A stretch of DNA of 64,000 nt from Micromonospora sp. WMMD1102 (GCF_029626265.1 NZ_JARUBN010000001.1:1736001-1800000), one strand, 5' to 3'; shown: positions 41,861 to 50,246, counted from the first letter of the stretch. A program made the numbers and translations. Notes: a model not told the origin generated them from the sequence alone.

Positions 41861-42943
41861 TCAGCCGGCCAGCGGGGTGTGCCCGGCCGGCACGGTCTCG
41901 TCGGCACGCGGCGGTGGCGGCGGGGTGCCGTCCCCGAACGGACGCCCGCCGAGCGCCTCCCGGCCGTGCGGTTCCAGCCAGTTGTCCAGCTCCGGCCCGA
42001 GCGGTACGACCCCGGTCGGGTTGATGTCCCGGTGCACCTCGTAGTAGTGCCGCTTGATGTGGTCGAAGTCGATGGTGTCGCCGAATCCGGGTGTGCCGAA
42101 CAGATCCCGGGCGTACGCCCACAGCACCGGCTGCTCGGTCAGCTTCTGCCGGTTGCACTTGAAGTGCCCGTGGTAGACCGCGTCGAACCGGACCAGGGTG
42201 GTGAAGAGCCGGACGTCGGCCTCGGTGATGGTGTCGCCGACCAGGTAGCGCTGCCCCTCCAGCCGGGCCGAGAGCCAGTCCAGCCGGTCGAAGAGCCGCC
42301 GGTACGCCCGCTCGTACGCCTGCTGGCTGCCGGCGAAGCCGCACCGGTACACCCCGTTGTTGACGTCCTTGAAGACGACGCCGTTCACCTCGTCGATCTC
42401 CTCCCGCAGCGCCTCCGGATAGAGGTCGGGTGCACCGGGCCGGTGGTACGCCCGCCACTGCGTCGACAGGTCCAGGGTGATCTGGGCGTAGTCGTTCGTC
42501 ACCACCTGCCCGGTCGGCACGTCGACGATCGCCGGCACGGTGATCCCGCGCTCGTAGCCGGGGAACCGGGCGAAGAACGCCTCCTGGAGCCGCTCGATGC
42601 CGAGCACCGGGTCGCGCCCGCCCGGGTCGAGGTCGAAGGTCCAGCTCCGGGCGTCGTGGGTCGGTCCGGCGACCCCCATCGACAGCACGTCCTCCAGCCC
42701 GAGCAGCCGACGGACGATGATCACCCGGTTCGCCCACGGACAGGCCCGGCTCACCACCAGCCGGTAGCGGCCGGGCTCCACCGGATAGCCGTCCCGCCCG
42801 TCGGTGGTGATCCGGGTGGCGATGTATCGCTGGTCCCGGGTGAACTCGCCGCCCGGGTTGACGTAGCTGCCCTTGGCGCCGCTGCCGCCCTCGGTGGTGC
42901 TGTCCCCGTCGGCGCTGCTGTTGCCCTCTGCGGTGTTCGACAT
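41861..42943 (-). CDS. Glutathionyl-hydroquinone reductase-like protein (Xi-class GST, ECM4 family)
   Basis: 360 residues from the ATG of MSNTAEG. The Xi-class active site is RACPWANR (CPWA), followed by RPGAPDLYPEALREEID and VNNGVYRCGFAGSQQAYE, with GST C-terminal helices and YYEVHRDINPTGVVPLGP. Family members reductively remove glutathione from hydroquinone conjugates. Actinomycetes make mycothiol rather than glutathione, so the partner thiol here may differ. The N-terminus is a low-complexity Ser/Gly/Asp stretch. Confidence 0.93.
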   Translation of the reverse strand: MSNTAEGNSSADGDSTTEGGSGAKGSYVNPGGEFTRDQRYIATRITTDGRDGYPVEPGRYRLVVSRACPWANRVIIVRRLLGLEDVLSMGVAGPTHDARSWTFDLDPGGRDPVLGIERLQEAFFARFPGYERGITVPAIVDVPTGQVVTNDYAQITLDLSTQWRAYHRPGAPDLYPEALREEIDEVNGVVFKDVNNGVYRCGFAGSQQAYERAYRRLFDRLDWLSARLEGQRYLVGDTITEADVRLFTTLVRFDAVYHGHFKCNRQKLTEQPVLWAYARDLFGTPGFGDTIDFDHIKRHYYEVHRDINPTGVVPLGPELDNWLEPHGREALGGRPFGDGTPPPPPRADETVPAGHTPLAG

Positions 42944-43052
42944 CCCGCTATCGTTCCCCAAAATTTCTTCGGATCCACCGCCGATACTCCCCGTAGGTGG
43001 TCGACCACCCCCGACGGACCGGCCGGCAGGCGGCGCGGGCACCGCGGTCAGC

Positions 43053-43102
43053 CGCGCATCAGCTCGTTCAACGCCCCGTATCGCGCATCAGCTCGTTCAA
43101 CG
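43053..43102. repeat. 29-bp tandem duplication over the PEP-mutase gene end
   Basis: The block cgcgcatcagctcgttcaac occurs at 43053-43072 and 43082-43101, period 29. The upstream copy encodes LNELMR in frame. Because 29 is not a multiple of three, the second copy is read in another frame and gives the stop codon. Confidence 0.95.
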
Positions 43103-43895
43103 TTCCGTAGTCCAGGCCACCGTCGAGGGCGTCGTAGCCGCCCGCACCATACGTCTGGGTGGCGGCCCGCCGGACCACCGCGTACGCCGCCGCGGCCACC
43201 GACGAACCGAGGCTGACCCGGCCGACCCCGAGCCCGGCCAGTTCGGGCACGGTCGGGGCACCCGGGCCGGCGAGGACGTTCACCGGGGCCGGGATGCCGA
43301 CGACAAGTGCCGTCACGGTGTCCGGGTCGACCACCCCGGGCACGAAGATGCCGTCGGCGCCGGCCCGGAGGTACTCGGCCGCCCGGTCCAGCGTCTCCGG
43401 CAGCCCGCCGGCACCGCGCAGGAAGGTGTCGACGCGGGCGTTCACGTACAGCGGCACCCCGGCCTCGTCCGCAGCGGCCCGGGCGGCGGCCAGCCGGGCG
43501 GACTGGTCGGCGACGTCGCGCAACCCGGCTGTGCCGGCCGGCGCCACGTCCTCCAGGTTCACCCCGACCGCGCCGGCCGCCAGTACCGCGCGGACGGTCC
43601 CGGCGACCTCCTCCGGGGTGGTCCCGAAACCGGACTCGATGTCGGCGGTGACCGGCAGCGGCACCGCGGCGACGACCCGCCCGACGAGTTCGGTGGCCAG
43701 TTCCCGGCCGAGGGCGTCCCCGTCCGGGGCGCCGAGGCTCCACGCCACCCCGGCGCTGGTGGTGGCGACGGCCCGCGCACCGGCGGCGGCCACGATCCGG
43801 GCGCTGGCCGCATCCCAGGCGTTGACCAGGACGACCGGGTTCCCCGGGACATGCAGGGAGCGGAACAGTTCGGCGCGGCTGCGTTGATCACTCAT
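43068..43895 (-). CDS. Isocitrate lyase/PEP-mutase-family protein
   Basis: 275 residues from an ATG. The TIM-barrel PEP-mutase/ICL core is clear: FRSLHVPGNPVVLVNAWDAASAR, ATTSAGVAWSLG, the metal-site strand TADIESGFG, GVNLEDVAP and the flexible loop VNARVDTFLRG. The catalytic Cys of isocitrate lyases (KKCGH loop) is absent, so it is not an isocitrate or methylisocitrate lyase. Such proteins are broadly present with unknown substrate (oxaloacetate-type or phosphonate-type lyases). The last four residues result from the 29-bp duplication. Confidence 0.9.
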   Translation of the reverse strand: MSDQRSRAELFRSLHVPGNPVVLVNAWDAASARIVAAAGARAVATTSAGVAWSLGAPDGDALGRELATELVGRVVAAVPLPVTADIESGFGTTPEEVAGTVRAVLAAGAVGVNLEDVAPAGTAGLRDVADQSARLAAARAAADEAGVPLYVNARVDTFLRGAGGLPETLDRAAEYLRAGADGIFVPGVVDPDTVTALVVGIPAPVNVLAGPGAPTVPELAGLGVGRVSLGSSVAAAAYAVVRRAATQTYGAGGYDALDGGLDYGTLNELMRDTGR

Positions 43896-44033
43896 GCGGG
43901 TAGTCTCCGCCCGCCCGCCCGACCCGCCGTATTCTTTCAGCCCTGCCTAAAACGTAAACGAGGGTCCCGCCCGGGGCGAAGACCCGGGCGCGGACGGACG
44001 GCCGCGACGGTTCGCGGCAGCGGAGGGGGTGTC

Positions 44034-45041
44034 GTGGTCTCCATCGGCCTGCCGGGTGGCGCCGTGGCCCGGATCCGGTTCGCCGTCTCCTGCCTCTGGG
44101 AGGTCGCGACAAGCGTCCGGGTGCTGCGCGACGCCGGCGACCACGCCGTGCACCTGCCCTGGGCGACCCGGGTACGACCCCGGCTCGCCGACGCCGGCCT
44201 GATCCCCCCGGCCACCGCCGCGTTCCCCGGAGATTCCGCCGGCGGGCTGCTCTGGCAGCTGATTCCGGCCGGCCCGCACTATCTGCCCGACTTCCTCACC
44301 CCGGCTCCCGAAGGGCTGAACCCCGACCTGGACACCGAACTCGGCAGGCTCCTGGCCACCCCGGTCGAGGTGGTCCGGGCCGACCTCGACAGCTACGCCG
44401 GCCGGCACTCCCCGGCGGTCCGCGACCTGTACGCCGATCCGGTCGCCGGGCTGCGCCGGCTCGCCGACGAGATCGTCCGGTACTGGCGGATCGCGCTCGC
44501 CCCGGACTGGGCCCGGCTCCGGCTGCTGCTCGACGCCGAGGTGCACCGCCGGGCCCGCCGGCTCGCCGCCGACGGGGCCGCCGGACTCCTCAACGACCTG
44601 CACCGGCAGGTGCGCTGGGAGGGCGAGACACTGGCGATCGCCCAGCAGCACTGCACCGCCGCCGACGTGCCGGACGGGAACGGGCTGGTGCTGATCCCGT
44701 CGGTCTTCGTCTGGCCGTCGGTGTTGAGCGTCGCCGCCGGTCCGGCGCCGCAGCTGGCGTACCCGGCCCGGGGCGTCGCCACGCTGTGGGAGACGCCCCG
44801 GCAGTCGTCCGACAGTCTGGCGGCGGTGCTCGGGCGGGGCCGGGCCCGGGTACTCGCCGAGATGCGGGCACCGGTCTCCACCACCGAGCTGGCCCGGCGT
44901 ACCGGCCTCTCCGCCGGGGGCGTGTCGCAGCATCTCGCCGTGCTCCGGGCTGCCGGCCTGGTGACCACGCACCGTAGCGGCCGGACCGTGCTGAACAGTC
45001 GTACCACGGTCGCCGAGGCGCTGCTCTCGGTGGCCGGCTGA
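44034..45041 (+). CDS. ArsR/SmtB-type regulator with long N-terminal domain
   Basis: 335 residues from a GTG with GGAGGGGG upstream. The N-terminal 240 residues are a helical domain with SCLWEVATSVRVLRD and a PAGPHYLPDFLTP segment. The C-terminus is an ArsR-like winged helix (VSTTELARRTGLSAGGVSQHL, then LRAAGLVTTHRSGRTVLN). This is the DUF5937-type architecture common in actinomycetes. Ligand and target are unknown. It is alone, divergent from the PEP-mutase gene. Confidence 0.88.
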   Translation: MVSIGLPGGAVARIRFAVSCLWEVATSVRVLRDAGDHAVHLPWATRVRPRLADAGLIPPATAAFPGDSAGGLLWQLIPAGPHYLPDFLTPAPEGLNPDLDTELGRLLATPVEVVRADLDSYAGRHSPAVRDLYADPVAGLRRLADEIVRYWRIALAPDWARLRLLLDAEVHRRARRLAADGAAGLLNDLHRQVRWEGETLAIAQQHCTAADVPDGNGLVLIPSVFVWPSVLSVAAGPAPQLAYPARGVATLWETPRQSSDSLAAVLGRGRARVLAEMRAPVSTTELARRTGLSAGGVSQHLAVLRAAGLVTTHRSGRTVLNSRTTVAEALLSVAG

Positions 45042-45093
45042 CCCCCGACCCAGTGCACCCGGCCGTCGACCGTTTACTGGGCGGGTGGCCCGG

Positions 45094-45780
45094 TCAGCAG
45101 CGGTACTTCTCCAGGTAGACCAGCCCCGGGCCGGTGTCGAGCGGCCGGTGCGCGTAGTCGACGTACCCGTGCCGGCGGTAGAGCCGCAGGTTCTCCGCGC
45201 TGTCGGCTCCGGTGAACAGCTCGAACCGGCGTATCCGGCGCGGGCTGGCCGCCTCCGCCGCGCGCAGCAGTCGACTGCCGATGCCCTGCCCCTGCACGTC
45301 GGGCGCGACGGCGAGCCGACCGAGCTGCCCGGTGCCGACCTGCCCGGTGCCGTCCTGCCCGGTGCCGTCCTGCCCGGTGCCGTCCTGCCCGGTGCCGTCC
45401 TGCCCCGTACCGTCCTGCCCGGTGCCGTCCTCGAACCGGACCCGGACGGCACCGACGAGGCGGGTACCGAGCCGGGCGACAAGCACGACACCGCCCTCGG
45501 ACGGCCGCGCCAGTACGGCCCGGAGCTGGGCCAGCGTCTCGGACAGCGGCGGCAACCACGGGTCCGAGTAGCGTTGCGCCTCGCGCAGGTAGGCGGCCCG
45601 CTGCACGGTCAGGATCTCGCCGGCATCGGCCACCGTGGCCGGCGAGACGACGACCGCTCCGGCGGTGTCGGCGGTGCCTCCGGAGGTGTCGCCGGTGGTG
45701 TCTCCGGCGGTGTCGGCCGAGGTGTCTTCGGCGGTGTCGGTGGTGTCTGCGGCGCTCGGTGCGGGAAGCTCTGTGGACAT
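45094..45780 (-). CDS. GNAT acetyltransferase carrying a seven-copy pentapeptide insertion
   Basis: 228 residues from the ATG of MSTELPAP. The first 45 residues are Asp/Thr/Ala-rich low complexity. The GNAT core runs from VVVSPATVADAGEILTVQRA to the final VYLEKYRC. The acetyl-CoA loop is LAVAPDVQGQGIGSRLL. Between the core strand VGAVRVRFE and the strand LGRLAVAP lie six DGTGQ repeats and one VGTGQ, an insertion of 35 residues that normal GNATs lack. C-terminal ENLRLYRRHGYVDYAHRP is normal. Confidence 0.88.
   Translation of the reverse strand: MSTELPAPSAADTTDTAEDTSADTAGDTTGDTSGGTADTAGAVVVSPATVADAGEILTVQRAAYLREAQRYSDPWLPPLSETLAQLRAVLARPSEGGVVLVARLGTRLVGAVRVRFEDGTGQDGTGQDGTGQDGTGQDGTGQDGTGQVGTGQLGRLAVAPDVQGQGIGSRLLRAAEAASPRRIRRFELFTGADSAENLRLYRRHGYVDYAHRPLDTGPGLVYLEKYRC
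45325..45429. repeat. 15-bp minisatellite inside the GNAT gene, seven copies
   Basis: Units ctgcccggtgccgtc start at 45325, 45340, 45355, 45370, 45385, 45400 and 45415; the first and sixth carry substitutions. Each unit is five codons, so the frame is preserved and copy-number change would only alter the length of the loop. Confidence 0.97.
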
Positions 45781-45926
45781 GCCGTCAGGCAACCAGGTGG
45801 GCCGCGATCCCGGCCATCCCGGGGGCGCGGGTGTCCCAGCGGTTAGGCTGCGCACGCGACGCCGCGACGCCATCGACAGGTAGCCCCGGTCATCCGGTGA
45901 TACCTCTGGGGAGGAGCCACCAGGCG

Positions 45927-46427
45927 ATGTCCGGACCGACCTATCCGGAGGTCGGCGCCACCCGTACCGGCCGGCTGCCATCCGGTTACCGGCACCTGCG
46001 GTACCGTGCCGCCCTGCCGCCCGGCGGCTTCGAGGTGGCGGGCGAGGCGGTGCTCTGCTGGCGGATGCACCGGGCCATGGGGGTGCGCATCGACGCCAGC
46101 GCGCCCCGGGCCGCGCCCGGGGTGACGGTCACCGCCGGGCTCGGACTGGGCCGCTTCCGGCTGGCCGCACCCTGCGAGGTGGTCTGGACGGTACGCGACG
46201 ACCGGCGTGCCGGCTTCGGCTACGGCACCCTTCCCGGCCACCCCGTACGGGGCGAGGAGGCGTTCCTGGTCGAGCGCGCCGACGACGGCCGGGTCTGGTT
46301 CACCCTCACCGCGTTCAGCCGGCCCGCCAGTCTGCTGACCCGGACCGCCGGCCCGCTGCTACCGCTCTTCCAGCGCGGCTACGCCTGGCGGTGCGCCTCG
46401 ACCCTGCGCCGGCTGGTGGTCCGTTGA
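45927..46427 (+). CDS. DUF1990-family protein
   Basis: 166 residues from an ATG with GAGGAG upstream. DUF1990 features are present: GFEVAGEAVLCWRMHRAMGVR, the GLGRFRLAAPCEVVWTV strand, GFGYGTLPGHPVRGEEAF and VWFTLTAFSRPASLLTR. There is no signal peptide. The family is of unknown function and found in actinobacteria and plants. It stands alone. Confidence 0.93.
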   Translation: MSGPTYPEVGATRTGRLPSGYRHLRYRAALPPGGFEVAGEAVLCWRMHRAMGVRIDASAPRAAPGVTVTAGLGLGRFRLAAPCEVVWTVRDDRRAGFGYGTLPGHPVRGEEAFLVERADDGRVWFTLTAFSRPASLLTRTAGPLLPLFQRGYAWRCASTLRRLVVR

Positions 46428-46481
46428 CCGGCCGTCGGTCGACTGCCTGATGCGCCGCCGGTCGGCCGATCCCCGGCTGGG

Positions 46482-47402
46482 TCAGAACCGGGCGAAGGAG
46501 CGGATCGGCATCCGGGGGCCGAACCGGGGCGCGTGGTGGCCGCCGGCCTCCAGCAGCACGCAGACCCGGGCACGGTGCCCCCGGAACGGCTCCAGCAGGT
46601 CCAGCATCCGGGCGTCGTCGCCGCGAGCCTCCCCGGCCAGCGCCCAGGCCACCGTGTTCGGGATGTGGTAGTCGCCGACGCTCACCGCGTCCGGGTCCCC
46701 GAAGGCGATCCGGACCACCTCGGCGGCGGTCCACGGGCCGATCCCGGCGATGGCGGTGAGCCGGCGGCTCGCCTCGGCCGAGTCGGCGCACCGTTCCAGC
46801 CGGTCCGCCTCGCCCGCCGCCCGGCGCAGCGTCTCGGCCCGCCGCTGCTCCACCCCGAAGGGATGGAACACCCAGTACGGCTGGGCGGCGACCACCTCCG
46901 GTTCCGGCGGCGCCCAGAGCCGGGGCAGCGGCCCGGGGGCAGGTACGCCGAACCGGCGCACCGTCGCCGAGTACGCCCGGAACGCCTCCTTGCCGGTGAC
47001 CTTCTGTTCCAGGACCGCCCGGAGCAGTCGGGGGAAGATCTGCCCGGTGGCCGGTAGCCGGAGCCCTCGGTGGATGCTGGCCAGCCTGGCCACCAGCGGG
47101 TGCCCGGCGGCGAGCCGGTCGAAGCCGGTCAGGTCGTCGCGGAGCCCGGCCACGGCATCGGCCCGGTCCACCACCCAACCGCCGCCCGGCCCGTAGCCGT
47201 CGGCGACCAGGTCGCCAGCGACCCGGCGCAGCGCCAACGTCCCCGGCCCGTCCGGGGTACGGGTGGCCCACCAGAAGGTGTCGCCGACGAACCGGGCGCA
47301 GGGGTCGTGCGCGCCCATCGCCAGCGACCGGAGCGAGCCGCCGAACCGGTAGGGCTCGGGCGGGCGCAGCAGCCGGCTCGCGCTCGGCCCGGTGTCGGTC
47401 AC
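46482..47402 (-). CDS. AlkA-like DNA-3-methyladenine glycosylase (HhH-GPD)
   Basis: 306 residues from a GTG. The HhH motif LTAIAGIGPWTAAEVV is followed by the catalytic Asp in SVGDYHIPN, the signature of the HhH-GPD superfamily. Upstream is an N-terminal domain (LRSLAMGAHDPCARF) of the AlkA type. It removes alkylated bases and starts base-excision repair. It lacks the four-Cys iron-sulphur cluster of endonuclease III. Alone, convergent with DUF1990. Confidence 0.9.
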   Translation of the reverse strand: MTDTGPSASRLLRPPEPYRFGGSLRSLAMGAHDPCARFVGDTFWWATRTPDGPGTLALRRVAGDLVADGYGPGGGWVVDRADAVAGLRDDLTGFDRLAAGHPLVARLASIHRGLRLPATGQIFPRLLRAVLEQKVTGKEAFRAYSATVRRFGVPAPGPLPRLWAPPEPEVVAAQPYWVFHPFGVEQRRAETLRRAAGEADRLERCADSAEASRRLTAIAGIGPWTAAEVVRIAFGDPDAVSVGDYHIPNTVAWALAGEARGDDARMLDLLEPFRGHRARVCVLLEAGGHHAPRFGPRMPIRSFARF

Positions 47403-47522
47403 CCGGACACTCTGCCACGCCCGACCGGGAAACCCGCCGACGGCAGGTGTCCGCCACCCGTACCGGAACGCCCGCCGAGTCGACGGGTAGGGGACCGTGG
47501 GGGCCGACGATGGGGACGGGGG

Positions 47523-47578
47523 CGTGGGACGGCTGGCGGTGGGACGGGGGCGTGGGACGGCTGGCGGTGGGACGGGGA
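47523..47578. repeat. 28-bp tandem duplication
   Basis: Two copies of a 28-bp unit beginning cgtgggacggctggcggtgg (47523 and 47551) lie upstream of the glycosylase start. Intergenic, no coding signal. Confidence 0.9.
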
Positions 47579-47596
47579 GCGTGGGCGGATATGACA

Positions 47597-47636
47597 GGAC
47601 GGCACCGGAACGCCCGTGCGCGTTCCGGTGCCGTCC
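47597..47636. terminator. 16-bp perfect hairpin
   Basis: Arms ggacggcaccggaacg (47597-47612) and cgttccggtgccgtcc (47621-47636) with an 8-nt loop. It lies 36 nt after the stop of the secreted-protein gene on the minus strand and is a strong terminator candidate. Confidence 0.85.
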
Positions 47637-47664
47637 GGCCTGTAGCGGGCCGGTCGTTCAGCCG

Positions 47665-47692
47665 GTGCGGATCACCGGACGGTGATCCGCAC
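47665..47692. terminator. 12-bp perfect hairpin over the stop codon
   Basis: Arms gtgcggatcacc (47665-47676) and ggtgatccgcac (47681-47692) with a 4-nt loop. The stop codon of the secreted-protein gene (47672-47674) lies inside the left arm. Confidence 0.8.
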
Positions 47693-48640
47693 TACGTCGA
47701 AGGCCGGCACCTGGTTGGCGCGGGTCATCATCGGGATCCGGTGCGAGCCGTCGCCGGCCCAGACCGCGCACTGCGCGGTACCCCGCTGGGTCAGGCCCGG
47801 CACGGTCACCGTGACGGTGTCCGGCTGGGCGCCGCCGTTACCGTCCTCGGTGGCCACGAAGAAGGCCGGAACCGGCGCCGGGTCCGGCGCGTTGCGGGTG
47901 CTGGTCAGCATCCGGCAGGCGGAGTGGAAGTGGCCGCGGACCAGGCCCTCGTCGGTCAGGAACGAGCTCTCCTTGTAGTAGCCGCCCTGGGCGGCCGGCA
48001 GGAACCGGTCCCGGACCAGGTTGCGGGTGCTGACCCGGAGCGTGAACTGCTGGTTGACCCGGACCGAGTTCGGCGCCTGGGTGATCAGCAGGGTCGGGTT
48101 CTGCTCCGGCGCGCCGACCTCGCCGAACGCGGTGCCGACACAGCGCGGCCCGTTCTGGAAGCCGTCGTGCCCCTGGAGGTCGCTGTCGGAGCAGTCGGCG
48201 GCGAGCGGTTCGAGCGCGGCCGGGTTGCCCGGCGCGGGGCTGCCGCTGGTGCCCGGGCTCGGGGTGCAGTTCGCGCCGCCGCCGGGGCGACCACGCTGCG
48301 CCAGAGTGCCCGGCTCCTGCCCGTCACCGGGGTGCTGGACGGCACCGTGGTCGTGGTACGACCGGGTCTGCGGCTTCGCCGCCGTGCCAGGACCCTCGGC
48401 GACCGCCGAGGCGGACGGGCTCGGCGCACCCGGGGCGCTGGTCGCCGGGGCCGGGGCGGTCGGGCAGGGCTTGGACGCCGTGGGCCGGCCGAACCGGTTC
48501 CACGTGCCGGCGTTCGAAACCTGGGTCACGGTGACGATCGCGCCGAACACGCCCAGCGTGGCCAGCACGGCGATCAGGCGCTTGTTGCGTGGGGGTTTGT
48601 TCGAGCGCCGCCGTGAGGAGCGGACGGGGGTGTTCTTCAC
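47672..48640 (-). CDS. Secreted hypothetical protein with Pro/Ser linker
   Basis: 322 residues from a GTG. A basic N-terminus (RRRSNKPPRNKR) and a helix (LIAVLATLGVFGAIVTV) form a signal anchor. A Pro/Ala/Ser/Gly-rich linker of about 90 residues follows, then a C-terminal domain with paired Cys, FLTDEGLVRGHFHSACRML and TAQCAVWAGDGSHRIPM. I do not recognise the domain. The gene may be co-transcribed with the small gene just upstream at 48671-48898 (30-nt gap). Confidence 0.75.
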   Translation of the reverse strand: MKNTPVRSSRRRSNKPPRNKRLIAVLATLGVFGAIVTVTQVSNAGTWNRFGRPTASKPCPTAPAPATSAPGAPSPSASAVAEGPGTAAKPQTRSYHDHGAVQHPGDGQEPGTLAQRGRPGGGANCTPSPGTSGSPAPGNPAALEPLAADCSDSDLQGHDGFQNGPRCVGTAFGEVGAPEQNPTLLITQAPNSVRVNQQFTLRVSTRNLVRDRFLPAAQGGYYKESSFLTDEGLVRGHFHSACRMLTSTRNAPDPAPVPAFFVATEDGNGGAQPDTVTVTVPGLTQRGTAQCAVWAGDGSHRIPMMTRANQVPAFDVVRITVR

Positions 48641-48670
48641 GTGGTGCCACCTCTTCCTTAGAGGGTTCGG

Positions 48671-48898
48671 TCAGCGAGGTCGGAACTCAGCGGGACCAGG
48701 GCGGTGATGCCGGGGCCACGGGGGGCTTCCGGCCGGATCGCCGATGCTGGGTGGGCCGGCGCTGCGGCGGGCCCGGAAGCCGGCGATCGGCGTGCTGTTG
48801 GCCCGGCGGGGGTCATCGGGCGCGGCGCTGGCCACGGAAAACGGCGAAGTGGACGGACGATCGTAGTCGCCGGGTGGCAACCCGTATATCGTCTCCAT
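48671..48898 (-). CDS. Possible small peptide gene
   Basis: 75 residues from an ATG with AAAGG 7 nt upstream (METIYGLPPGDYDRP...). It has no membrane helix. The sequence is Pro-, Ser- and Arg-rich after residue 20. It sits directly before the secreted-protein gene, after the most AT-rich stretch of the window (48900-49030). It may be a leader or precursor peptide, or only an untranslated leader region. I recognise no family. Confidence 0.35.
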   Translation of the reverse strand: METIYGLPPGDYDRPSTSPFSVASAAPDDPRRANSTPIAGFRARRSAGPPSIGDPAGSPPWPRHHRPGPAEFRPR

Positions 48899-49305
48899 CT
48901 TCCTGCCTTTCCGAATATTCAGCCGGTAACGGTGCGAAAAAAACCGTACGGAATGCATTGCCTGAGAGTCAAACCGGAGTAGAGAAGATAGGAATCTCTT
49001 GAGGTCCACTTAAAAGGAAATTATGTTTCCGAGGGCGAACCATCGGCGGGGGGCGTCGCGGCGGTCCCCGGAGCCCGTAACGCCGCGTCGTGTCCGTCCA
49101 CTGTGGGCAGTCGGCGCCGGGGCTGAACAGGCCGCGACGCCGGGGCTGAACAGGCCGCGACGCCGGCCCCGAGCAGGGCCGGCGTCACAGCCGGACGGCG
49201 ACGGTTGCCGCGCGTCGCGTCCGGAATCACGGCGGCGACCGACCGCGCCCACCCTGGCAACGACCGGCCGCCGCGACTGTGGGGACAGCATCCGTGGCGG
49301 GACGC
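48899..49305. other. AT-rich regulatory-looking island
   Basis: The stretch 48900-49030 has runs of A and T that stand out against the rest of the window (for example gaaaaaaaccg near 48936 and ttaaaaggaaattatg near 49010). A TTGACT hexamer on the minus strand is at 48972-48967. It likely holds the promoter for the small and secreted-protein genes. From 49070 to 49300 the DNA is GC-rich, with a short direct repeat of ggggctgaacaggccgcgac near 49118 and 49140. No gene seen. Confidence 0.55.
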
Positions 49306-49938
49306 TCAGTAACTCAGCGGAGCCTGCTCCTCTTCCTCTCCGTCGGCCGGCGGCGGGGCGACCGGCTTCGGCGTACCGGTCGGCAGGCAGCTCAGGTTCT
49401 TGGCGCCGGTCGGGGTCACCACGAACCAGGTACCGCCGACACCCTGGCCCTTCCACTGTCCGGGCGACTTGTCACCGATGTAGCGGTACACCGGCCAGCC
49501 GCCGATGGTGATCTGCCTGGTGCCGTCGGGGCGGGCGACCGTACCGACCCGGTCCGCGGCGACGCCCTTGAGCGCCGGCTTGCCGTTGGTCAGCGCCGGC
49601 GGCCAGAGCCGGGCGCACTCGCCGGCACAGTTCGTCTTCGGCGGCTTCGCCGAATCCCGGTCGAAGCGGTAGAGCACGAAGCCCTTGTCGTCGGTGACCA
49701 CCTGCCCCATCCGGGGGACCCGCTTGCCGACCAGGCCGGCGGTCACGTCCACATCGGCCACCTCGACCGGGGTCGGCACGGGGCTGGGCTCGGCGGTCGG
49801 CTCGGCGGCCGCGTTCGCCGCCGGCTGCGCGTTGCCGGCGACACTGGTGTTCGGGGTGGTTCCCGCTGGTGCGCAGGCCGTCATCGCGGCCAGTGCCGCG
49901 CCGACCAGGACGACGCCGGTCCGCTTCGTCGGTGCCAC
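49306..49938 (-). CDS. Lipoprotein with two Yx(F/W/Y)xxD repeats
   Basis: 210 residues from a GTG with GGAGGGG upstream. The lipobox is LAAMTAC. A Pro/Glu/Ala-rich linker follows, then two PF03640-type repeats with VLYRFDRDS and VYRYIGDKS and their NCAGECARLWPP and TWFVVTPTG partners. The tail is acidic (DGEEEEQAPL). The function of this secreted repeat family is unknown. It lies 308 nt downstream of the anti-sigma gene on the same strand and may be a target of the adjacent sigma factor. Confidence 0.92.
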   Translation of the reverse strand: MAPTKRTGVVLVGAALAAMTACAPAGTTPNTSVAGNAQPAANAAAEPTAEPSPVPTPVEVADVDVTAGLVGKRVPRMGQVVTDDKGFVLYRFDRDSAKPPKTNCAGECARLWPPALTNGKPALKGVAADRVGTVARPDGTRQITIGGWPVYRYIGDKSPGQWKGQGVGGTWFVVTPTGAKNLSCLPTGTPKPVAPPPADGEEEEQAPLSY

Positions 49939-50246
49939 GTCCCCTCCTTCGCTGGACAGGTTGCCGGGAAGTACGGCCGGCCCGGCCGCCCGGATGAGCC
50001 AATTTGCAGTGGACAATTTCACAGCGAAACGTTGAACTTCCCCGCCGTGCGGCACGTACAAATCAGAAGCCGTCCGGCCGTCCGCCGTTCCGAGTGCTGT
50101 CGCAACGTCGACGAGTCGACCCGCGACCCGATTTTCGGCACGCAATTGTTCGAGGAGTGGCGCCGCCGGAACAATGCGTGTCGGGCGGTGCCGGACCAAC
50201 AGCCGCACGGGTGGGACCGACCACCGGTGGTGACCGGCCGGCGTGG
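49939..50246. other. 308-bp spacer, lipoprotein promoter region
   Basis: It separates the anti-sigma gene from the lipoprotein gene on the minus strand. The stretch 49990-50040 is relatively AT-rich and probably carries the lipoprotein promoter; I cannot pick convincing ECF-type hexamers. No gene seen. Confidence 0.5.

Noticed and set aside
38183..43216. 1677-codon open frame on the plus strand
   Set aside because: It is the antisense shadow of fdhA and its neighbours at high GC; the opposite strand has clear protein families throughout.
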